Origin: Castanea sativa | Taxonomy: Eukaryota; Streptophyta; Magnoliopsida; Fagales; Fagaceae | Length of the DNA stretch: 64,000 nucleotides | NCBI RefSeq assembly: GCF_040712315.1 | Contig: NC_134015.1 | Span: 45,405,464-45,469,463, forward strand | Reading direction: 5' to 3' | In this document: in pieces, positions 56,093 to 64,000 of the stretch | How the letters are laid out: each line of letters starts with the position of its first letter | How positions within the stretch are numbered: position 1 is the first letter of the stretch | Translations under genes and position numbers: made by a program | Notes under the pieces: generated by a model | Seen by the model: only the letters and a program-made list of their open reading frames with translations | What the model was told of the DNA's origin: nothing | The model's database searches: none

Positions 56093-59000
56093 ATGGGAAT
56101 ACTTTCACGCAGGTTCAGTATTACTGCTGGCATATATCACTAGAAAGATATTTTGAGAAATTTAAAAGGCGTTTTAAGTTATGATAAGAAGTTTCTTTAT
56201 ATAATATATGAATCTTCTTCACTGCAGTCCAGTTAGCAGAAAGCCAAACGAGACGATGAGGCTTATCATAACTACTTTTGTTGGAGTAGTTTTGGGTTTC
56301 TTCATAGGAGTATCATTTCCTACATTGTCATTAACTAAGGTACACAGGCTTAGAATTCTTTGTCTGGTATATATTCATGTGCTTCATATTTTTATTTTTT
56401 TATTATCAAGATGATGGGACATTTTTCACTGTGTAAATTTTGCAGTTGAATCTCCCGTCCAGCATTCTTCCTTCCATGGATCTCTTGCATGTGAGGGAAT
56501 CAGGCGATGAAAAGACTTGGCTACCTGTGAATAGTATTAGTAGCCGCTCAACTGAAGCTCAAAATTTAACTGCTACATCAAAGGTAAACATCCTCTCATA
56601 GGTTACAGGTTTTACTTGGTTTTGAACTTTGCTGAAATTAACAGGTAATCCAATTGGAACCAGATCGATAAGTGCATTTGAGATTCTTGCACTTTCCTAC
56701 TTTCTTGGGAATACTTTTTAGTTGGAGAGATCTGAGTTTTCTGGAAAGAACTCAAAGAACCCATTTGTTGTGAATGTTAAAGTGACACCTTTTTAACTTT
56801 ACTGCTTGGAATAATGTCATATCGTAATTTATATGATGCAAACACCCAATTTTTTCTTCTCTGTTGACATCTTTCAACTATTGATCAACAAGTAGTGCAG
56901 TTAAAAAAACTTTTTGATTTTGAGGGCTGGCCAGGTGAAGATAGTGGATATAAAGGTGAAATAGTCTAGAAGAGAAAAATAGGGAATCGCTTTTAAGTGA
57001 AAAGATACCATATAAAAAGGGTCATGCATCCATGACTTTTATCATTCGGTGTGCTTTACATTATTCAATACATGCATGTTAAGTATGATCATGGTGAAAT
57101 TAGAAATAATGCGCTCTGCGGATTCTTAAGAAATAGAAATAGGTCATTTCTATACTTTTGTACTTACTTTTCCTGCTTCACTTATTATTCTGCTGTAGAT
57201 TTGGGTTCCATCTAATCCTAAAGGTGCAGAAAGACTAGCTCCTCAAATTGTTGCAGCTGAGTCAGATTTCTACCTGCGAAGATTGTGGGGTAACCCTAAT
57301 GAGGTGTGTATTTTTCTGCAACTTAAATATTCCTTGTGGTTACAAAATATGTACAATGCCTACAACTTTTTTTATTCATATGTGAATATGATGCAATTAA
57401 GAATTTCAGAATGTCATTTAGTTTAGAGGTCATACCTAGTGCACAAAGCTCTCACTTTTGTAGGGTCTAGGAGAGGTCATGGTAGCCAGCCTTACCCCCC
57501 CTCCCCCCCTCCCCCCCAAATATATTGGAGAGGCTGATTCCTAGACTTGAATATGTGACTTGTCGCTTTTTGATGGAAGGCACTTGCTATTGCAACAAGG
57601 CTTGACCTCTAGAATGTCATTTAGTTTGGAATAACTAAATTAAATTATTGAAGACTGATTAAAATATGGTGTTTTTGTGAACAAATGTTTTTCTGGGATT
57701 TGTGACTTGGGATGAAGTGGAGAAGTTATTTTACATGTGAGAAGTTTTATTGGTGTTATGTATGACCATAATATAGAAGCTATAATTTTCCTCATCAATG
57801 CTTTATCATATATAACTCTCCCCATGTCAGTGTTTGGTGTCATAATGTTTTTAGATTTCACAAAGCTGGTCTCAAATCTGAAGAAAGGAGGACTATTTAG
57901 GTCAAGGGCCAGCATAAGATTTAGTCGCATTACATGAATTTTGATCATTTACAGAATTGAGTTGAGTACATGCAAAGAAATATGTAGGACTTCAAAAGTG
58001 AAGAGAATGATATTACTTATATAATAAAAAAACGAAGAGAATGATTATATGTTATAATTTGATACATGATGATAAAATGCATTCATTCATGTCCAGTATA
58101 ATTCTAATACTTATTGTTCCAGTGAAAACTCTAATAGACAATAATAAAAAATACTCTCTCTCTCTCTCTCCGGTGCTGAGGAATCCTAAAATTTGCCACC
58201 GATGTTGTGACACTGATGCTTTAATGCCTCTGTTAATTCCCCCCCCCCCCCCCTGTAACTGAAAAGACATCTGATGTTGGTATATTAGAACATTTTAAAA
58301 ACATTGAGTGATCAAGTTGGCATTTACAGGACTTAAAAAGCAAACCACGGTACCTTGTAACCTTCACCGTTGGTTATGATCAGAGAATGAATATCGATGC
58401 ATCAGTGAAAAAGGTCTCTCTCTCTCTCTCGTTTCTTTTTCTGTGTTATTATGTGTGTGTGACTGAATATGTTATTCTGGCAGTTTTCGGGAAACTTTAC
58501 AATCCTTCTATTTCATTATGACGGCCGAACAACTGAATGGGATGAGTTTGAGTGGTCAAAGCAGGCTATTCATGTGAGCGTTCGTAAGCAGACTAAATGG
58601 TAAGTAACTGCTGTTAGGTTTTTATGTATTATTTATATGACAAGTTCTCATTCTGCTTTTGCTCAGTAGGCTTAGGCGGTTTCTTTAATTTATGCCTCTA
58701 AATTTTACCATCTGAAATTTTGTACAAGGTGGTATGCCAAACGATTTCTACATCCTGCTATAGTGGCCCAGTATGACTACATATTTATCTGGGATGAAGA
58801 CCTGGGAGTTGAGCATTTTAATGCAGAAGAGTAAGTTGGTTATGAAAACTCTTATATGATTACTTTCTTTCAGTGTACTCAGACAATTTTTTATGCCCCT
58901 TATAAAATTTAATTTCAGATACATAAAATTAGTAAGGAAGCATGGCTTGGAGATTTCACAGCCTGGTTTGGAACCTAATAAAGGATTAACATGGCAAATG

Positions 59001-60078
59001 ACAAAGAGAAGAGGTGATCGAGAAGTTCACAAGTAAGAACAATGGGACCCATTTGTTGAAAGTCCGTTATTTCAGATTAATTATCAGACACAACATAACA
59101 TTTATATTCTTTTTCCAAATTAATTTCTACCAGAGAGACAGACGAGAAACCAGGCTGGTGCTCTGACCCACATCTGCCTCCCTGTGCAGCGTATGTAAAA
59201 TTTTTTGCTATACGCTATGGTTCTTAGTTCTTCTCTGTCTGATGCTAGAATTTAACAGATCTTCCATTGTTTTTCCTTCATTAATGCAGGTTTGTGGAAA
59301 TTATGGCTCCAGTTTTCTCCCGAGATGCATGGCGCTGTGTGTGGCATTTGATTCAGGTATGGAGCATTCTACTATCTCCCAATTTAGAAATTAGTGGTTT
59401 TCAATTGTTTTCTAGCCTTCTGCACTATATTAAGTTTGCGTTACTTCTTTGAATTGCAGAATGACTTGGTCCATGGGTGGGGTCTTGACTTTGCCCTTAG
59501 AAAATGTGTAGAGGTGAGTGACCTACCTTTTGATTTTTCTGCTTTCTTCTTTATTTATTAATTCTTGGAGTGATTGCAATGCAATTATTTATTAAAATAA
59601 GCTATTTGCTTTCATGAAAACAGCCTGCACACGAGAAGATAGGAGTTGTAGATTCCCAGTGGATTGTTCATCAAACCGTTCCCTCACTTGGGAGCCAGGT
59701 AAAACAAAAATCGTTGGCAACCTTACATTCTCAAAATTTTATTACTCTATAGAAATAATACGTTATGGAATGAGAAATTAATATTTATTTATTTTATTCT
59801 TTTGGTAGGGAGAAGCACAAGATGGGAAGAAACCATGGCAAGGGGTATGTAGGGCTTTTTTCACATTATAATTAGTATTTTGCATCGCTCTCCTCTCTCT
59901 CTCTAATAAATCAGCTATTTGTTTATGAATTGTGTTGACAATGTTTATATTTCACTTGTGCCAGGTTAGGGAGAGGTGTAGAAAGGAGTGGACCATGTTC
60001 CAAGATCGGTTGTCGAAGGCGGAGAATCAGTATTTTAAGGCAATGGAAATTGGTTCTTCCAATTCCACAGTTCATTAG
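56093..60078 (+). CDS. DUF707 family protein, 14 coding exons, 397 aa
   Basis: Spliced exons: 56093-56112, 56228-56339, 56446-56583, 57199-57303, 58330-58413, 58484-58599, 58729-58830, 58919-59032, 59134-59190, 59290-59356, 59460-59513, 59624-59698, 59809-59844, 59965-60078. All introns are GT-AG and the joined frame is open (1194 nt). The protein starts MGILSRSPVSRKPNETMRL; residues about 19-41 are a single hydrophobic signal-anchor (IITTFVGVVLGFFIGVSFPTL), so it is probably a type II endomembrane protein. The DUF707 domain (about 80-390) shows RYLVTFTVGYDQR, FTILLFHYDG, WWYAKRFLHP, YIFIWDEDLGVEHFN, WCSDPHLPPCAAFVEIMAPVFSR and WHLIQNDLVHGWGLDFALRKC. The acidic WDEDLG resembles glycosyltransferase DxD motifs, but the biochemical function is not established; databases sometimes carry an odd 'lysine ketoglutarate reductase trans-splicing related' label. 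Nothing looks broken. Confidence 0.92.
57480..57520 (+). repeat. C-rich tracts in a DUF707 intron
   Basis: C-runs around 57486-57518, together with another C14 run at about 58241-58254 and CT repeats at about 58155-58170 in a following intron, are low-complexity pyrimidine tracts. On the complementary strand they are G-rich. Confidence 0.7.
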
Positions 60079-60560
60079 GGAACAGCAATGACAGAAGCTG
60101 ATTGTTCTACAAGAACAACACCGCTTAGATTTTACATAAATTAGTAAAATTCATTATTATTACCTGTATCATTATTTGTTGAGAACTGCAATTTTCAAAT
60201 CCTAGTTAAACACAAGGTGAAAGTCATAGAATTTTAGTGTCAACTGGAGGCTTTTTGGAGCAAAGTTTTAAATACCGTATTGGTCACCGTTTGGGTTATA
60301 TGGGCAGGTTGGCAAATAGGCAATCAGATTGGAAGCAATAAAATTGAGGACCAATTGTGTTAGGTGAAAATGTTGATACCCCAAAATCAAATGCCTTGCC
60401 TAGAGAGATATTCTGTGTTCACCAATAAAGAATTATATGGAGGCATGACCAAATAAGAAAACACATTTAAGGCTTCCTCAAATCAATTAGCAAAGCATCA
60501 CACATTCTCATCTCTCGATCTCTTATTGTATCTTTGCTTGTATGAATCATGAATTGCACT
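60079..60560 (+). other. 3' UTR and downstream flank of the DUF707 gene
   Basis: AATAAA motifs at about 60337 and 60424 are candidate polyadenylation signals; the first lies about 260 nt after the stop. Otherwise unremarkable. Confidence 0.45.
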
Positions 60561-60571
60561 AAATGTTACTT

Positions 60572-61232
60572 TTTTTTTTTTTTTTGAAAGGGAATAACAT
60601 TTCATTAAAACAATAACAGTCAATACAATGAGACCTGCTAAGCAGGGAAGAGAAACAAGTTCAGTACATTATATCAGTAAGTAGAAACGACAAGACAAAG
60701 GAGGGAGCAGCTCCTTTCCAAATTTGGTAGTTTCCAGTTCTTCTAGCATATTGAGCAAGTTCATGAGCTACTGCGTTATAGCTTCTACTTAAGTGCTTAA
60801 AATGATAAGACTCAAACGAATCACATACTCGAAGAATTCCCTGAATAAGGTGCCCAAAGGTGCTTTCAGTAGCCTTTTCATTGAGTGCTTGAATGGTTGC
60901 CAGAGAGTCAGACTCAACTATAACCTGAGGCAGCTGAAGTTCTTGAGCGAGGAGGACACCTTGTTCAATTGCAAAAATTTCTGTAAGCTCAACAGAATAA
61001 TAAGCTTGAAGCGGTAAGCTAAGGGCAGCCACAACTTGGCCCTTGCAGTCCCTAATTGCAACTCCCACACTAGAGTGATTTTCCTGATCTGAAGATACAC
61101 CGTCAACATTCACTTTGTGGGATCCAAGAGGGGGCAGAATCCATTTAGAGGGGGCTGGTCTTGTTAGGTCGAACTTCCAATTGGCATAGCACGAGAAGTC
61201 ATCCACAGTGTTTTTTGCCATATGCCATACTT
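60572..61232 (-). mobile_element. 5'-truncated LINE insertion with poly(A) tail and 10-bp TSD
   Basis: Direct repeats AATGTTACTT at 60562-60571 and 61233-61242 flank the insert. On the minus strand the insert ends in a run of about 16 A (plus-strand T-run 60570-60585), a target-primed reverse transcription signature. Only the C-terminal part of a LINE is kept, so it is 5' truncated. It sits about 500 bp beyond the DUF707 stop codon, in opposite orientation. Confidence 0.85.
60661..61221 (-). CDS. RNase H-like (RVT_3) fragment of a LINE, open reading frame
   Basis: 186 codons without interruption. The RNase H-like fold of plant LINE ORF2 C-termini (also found as free RVT_3 proteins) is shown by KVNVDGVSSDQ (first Asp), SVELTEIFAIEQGVLLAQ (Glu), VIVESDSLATIQALN (second Asp), FKHLSRSYNAVAHELAQYA (the His-containing end) and a C-terminal WKGAAPSFV. 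The ATG lies only 11 bp inside the truncation point, so the start is fortuitous. Expression would need a promoter in the flanking DNA. The intact frame implies a fairly recent insertion; function as a host gene is unsupported. Confidence 0.8.
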   Translation of the reverse strand: MAKNTVDDFSCYANWKFDLTRPAPSKWILPPLGSHKVNVDGVSSDQENHSSVGVAIRDCKGQVVAALSLPLQAYYSVELTEIFAIEQGVLLAQELQLPQVIVESDSLATIQALNEKATESTFGHLIQGILRVCDSFESYHFKHLSRSYNAVAHELAQYARRTGNYQIWKGAAPSFVLSFLLTDIMY

Positions 61233-61242
61233 AATGTTACTT

Positions 61243-62131
61243 AATAATGCTACAATGTCTCTAACTAATAGTCCCACATATATAAGTTTTTTCTTTATTG
61301 GAAAAACTCATACTTCAACGGCCATTCTAGGCAAAATGTGCTACCTAAGAATTGAGGTTGGGGCATGCCGTGTGATTGGGGATAGGGCTATTGGAAATTC
61401 ATGTTTTCACATGGTTTTGTGACTCAATAGGACCAGTTGCGTGGTCCACTCTTAAATGCTCCAATACTAAACTGAACCCAAGAGTATGCAAGTAGATTCT
61501 TGGTATAATGTATCTGTGGGGGGAAAAAAATGATACCCATATGTTTTAAATGAAAAGCAACATATGTTGATATCTTGATTCCCTAATTTGTCAGGGTTCG
61601 ACAACTTGGAGCTAGCCATCTCATCCTCATACCAATTTTTTTTTTTTTTAGAAGAATACCAGAAATAAAATGACATTTCTATGGGAAAATTATTTGTTTT
61701 CCATTATTTGATTCAAACCTGTAAAATGTTTTTCCAAATTTTGGTTGAAGTGAAAACTAAGGCAGTGGTGACAATGATGGCGGTTAGAACTCATGATATT
61801 AATATTATAATTGTTACATTTGTAAAATAGAATTTAGATAAAATTCATGATGCTCTTCCTATAAAATTAATTTTTCTTTAATAAAACTCATGTATTTGTT
61901 ACATTTAAAATAAAAAAAAAAAAACTCAAATGTATTTAACTCTATTTTAAATGGGTTTATCCAATCAGTTTCAATGACTTGAGAGTTGAGACACTTTTCT
62001 TCAAATTTTGACAATATAGTTCTAGCAAACATAAGGTACTCAAAGCCTAGTTTAAATGTTAATAATTTTGTAGTTCAATTAATATATTTTGATATTTTGA
62101 TATTTAGATAGAGTAGAACTCTATCTTGTAT

Positions 62132-62184
<53 letters not shown>

Positions 62185-63240
62185 TGATATTTCAGAGTAG
62201 AGACTTTCAAATTCCAAATCATCTATCTATCAACTCTCCAATTAGGGGGAAAAAAAAAGCAAACCACTAATTAAACTATGCATTACATATTTAATTATAT
62301 ATAAAAATATGCATAAGTCAATCTTAAGTAAACAACTCGGAAGCTTTAGTCAAGATGACACAAGCCAATTTAATCTGATGATTTTTTTTTAATATACCAT
62401 AATTTTAGGAATCTCAATACGTTTCTTTGATGTGATTTTATGATTGTCCGACTCAAGCTTCCAAGTTTTTCTTCTTCAAAGATTCCTTAAATTATGGAAT
62501 ATATAAAGGAAAAAAAAAATCATAAAAAAAAATTATAAAATTGGCTTGTGTCATCTTGATGACTTTGATGATCATAGAGTAGACCATTTCAAATTCACTT
62601 CAACTTGGGGCCCCACTAAAGCTTTGATTTCAAAGGTGGGTAGTAGACCATTCTTTCGGTCTACCGGCATTGATCCACACGCCCAATCAGGTCATTTCAC
62701 TCATAAATCCTATAACTGGGTATAGATAAATTATAAAGATTTTTTTTTTTATATATAAATAATAAAAAATGAGTGTCGACTATGAACTCATCAAATCCAC
62801 GTTACATAACAATAAAAGCAATACCACATATATTATTAGGATCTTAATATAACTATCAATATAGCTGTATAAGTACAATATATTTGTTAGAGTGTCACTA
62901 TTCAAACAGCCAAATCTTGCCGAATATTATGTGAAGCGAGAAGAACACACATATACGCGGTGTTAGATAAAAGCATTTACGTTTTATAAAAAAATTCGTG
63001 ACTTTTGTATGTGTCACTAAGGAATCAAGAAAGTTCCATCCATCCCAACCCCAACTGAAAGGTGATCAAGCGCTCCAAAAGGCGCCACCTAATTGGCTAG
63101 CACAAAGCTCCGCGGACACGCGGCTCTCTCTTATTTAACCCCTTCGTTCCAATTGAAAACGCCAACACAACCGATTTTTCCAACGCATTTTCTCTCATTG
63201 TAAATGTAATCATCAATCATCAATCATTATCTTATACAGA
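61243..63240. other. AT-rich intergenic region upstream of the RING gene
   Basis: No gene. TA repeat at about 62140-62176. A perfect 22-bp inverted repeat (62350-62371 against 62538-62559) encloses about 166 bp of AT-rich DNA. Frames at 61222-61422 and 61467-61676 show no domain. Confidence 0.55.
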
Positions 63241-63242
63241 AC

Positions 63243-63252
63243 TTACACGTGT
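63243..63252 (+). promoter_or_regulatory. ACGTG-core (G-box/ABRE-like) element upstream of the RING-H2 gene
   Basis: TTACACGTGT contains the palindromic CACGTG core, about 100 bp before the TATA box. CACGTG/ACGTG elements bind bZIP and bHLH factors and occur in ABA-responsive promoters. XERICO is known to be linked to ABA and gibberellin control, so the site is plausible but unproven. Confidence 0.45.
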
Positions 63253-63344
63253 TGCTCTACTGCCACATGTAGCATTGACCCATCATGGTTGGCTCCATTA
63301 ACCCTGGTTCACACATTCGTGGTTAGAATCAGCTCCTTCTATGT

Positions 63345-63355
63345 GTATATAAAGC
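63345..63355 (+). promoter_or_regulatory. TATA box of the RING-H2 gene
   Basis: GTATATAAAGC lies about 160 bp before the ATG, predicting a 5' UTR of about 130 nt. Confidence 0.65.
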
Positions 63356-63508
63356 TAAGCCCAAGTTGATAAATGTTAGCGAAGTCTGAAGTGTGTTGGG
63401 CAGTGTATTTGGAATTGGAAGCAAATTTTGCTACAAACTCTTCCACCACTTGTTTATAGCAAAATTTTTGTGCTATTTTTGTGGGATTTTGGGAACACAG
63501 AGAAAGAT

Positions 63509-63970
63509 ATGGGGCTCTCAAACTTTCCAAGTCCAGCTGAGGGAGTACTTCCTGTGCTAGTAATGAACACAATTCTATCAGTGGCTTTCTTGAAGAACAT
63601 GGTGAGGTCTTTGCTCCAAGTGATGGGTGCTACTGCTAGTGATCAAAATCCATCAAATTTAGAGGAAGACCCAGATGGGTGTGTTCAAAATGCTAGGGAG
63701 AGGCGCATTTCAATAACCCAGTTCAAGTCTTTGTGCCAAAACAGGTCCATTAAGCTTGGCAGCACAAGTAAAATTAGAGGTGGAACTTGTACTAGTAGTA
63801 GTAGTAGTAGTAATGGGTGCACAATGGAATGTTGCGTGTGTCTATGTAGATTTGAAGCTGAAGAGGAAGTGAGTGAATTGTCTTGCAAGCATTTTTTCCA
63901 CAAGGGTTGCTTAGAGACGTGGTTCGATAACAAGCATACTACATGCCCTATTTGTCGCTCTGTCGACTAG
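63509..63970 (+). CDS. XERICO-like RING-H2 E3 ubiquitin ligase
   Basis: Single-exon gene for 153 aa. The start MGLSNFPSPAEGVLPVLVMNT is the conserved N-terminus of the plant XERICO-like group, so ATG 63509 is chosen over the longer upstream frame. Residues 13-30 are a hydrophobic membrane segment. The C-terminal RING-H2 has ligands C108, C111, C126, H128, H131, C134, C146 and C149 with canonical spacing, including the aromatic W before the last Cys pair (CLETWFDNKHTTCPIC). Such proteins bind an E2 and ubiquitinate targets at a membrane; Arabidopsis XERICO promotes ABA accumulation and drought tolerance. A Ser run (97-101) comes from an AGT repeat. The gene is complete; its 3' UTR runs out of the window. 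Confidence 0.9.
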   Translation: MGLSNFPSPAEGVLPVLVMNTILSVAFLKNMVRSLLQVMGATASDQNPSNLEEDPDGCVQNARERRISITQFKSLCQNRSIKLGSTSKIRGGTCTSSSSSSNGCTMECCVCLCRFEAEEEVSELSCKHFFHKGCLETWFDNKHTTCPICRSVD

Positions 63971-64000
63971 AAGAAGAATTACTGGCTTTGTTGGATGGAT

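Noticed and set aside
1..64000. CRISPR arrays, rRNA, tRNA genes, bacterial operons
   Set aside because: I looked for regular direct repeats with spacers and for tRNA B-box-like motifs and saw none; the window is plant nuclear DNA.

Overview
The window is a plant nuclear DNA segment, very probably from a woody eudicot. It is AT-rich, has GT/AG-spliced genes with long AT-rich introns, and carries a CNL-type resistance gene relic, an S1-type small secreted protein gene, a DUF707 gene, a XERICO-like RING-H2 gene and dense plant LTR retrotransposons, MITEs and a LINE remnant. A tree of the Fagaceae type is my guess from the repeat style; I cannot verify the species.

Layout. 1-1928: AT-rich, no gene. 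1929-3945 (-): broken CC-NBS-LRR gene with an intact NB-ARC, a frameshift and a decayed LRR. 4-15 kb: intergenic DNA filled by small elements (hAT-like element 5167-5995; diverged duplications at 8.6-10.2 kb; hAT/MITE-like element at 11.1-11.8 kb; a MITE split by a solo LTR 12047-12871; a Helitron-type 3' end near 13624). 15278-15688 (+): S1-like secreted protein gene. 16698-17686: second solo LTR. 22192-23404: second hAT-like element.

23.6-47.7 kb is a block of three LTR retrotransposons. (1) 23650-30733 (+): Sirevirus-like Copia derivative with gag, no pol, and an extra ORF bearing a plant 'putative transposon protein' type domain; its 5' LTR is truncated. (2) 31859-37494 (-): complete but decayed Copia element with TSD CTTGG and LTRs about 9% diverged. 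(3) 37617-47729 (+): 10.1-kb Ty3/gypsy Tat-lineage element with TSD GAACC, LTRs only about 2% diverged and a second RNase H. It carries a multi-exon gene on its antisense strand with its own TATA box. This element is saturated with the motif TCGTC/GACGA.

47.7-54.2 kb: AT-rich, no gene. 54.2-60.3 kb (+): a 14-coding-exon DUF707 gene with spliced 5' UTR, reconstructed here to 397 aa. 60572-61232 (-): 5'-truncated LINE with poly(A) tail, 10-bp TSD and an open RNase H ORF. 63509-63970 (+): XERICO-like RING-H2 gene with TATA box and an ACGTG element.

The host genes do not form a functional unit. The coherent system is the Tat element: sense gag-pol driven by the LTR and an oppositely oriented spliced gene converge on a motif-rich spacer. 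That arrangement, and the pol-less Sirevirus with its extra ORF, are the points I would follow up. Many frameshifts across the window are single-base losses in homopolymers, so part of the apparent decay may be assembly error. All percentages and motif counts were made by eye.
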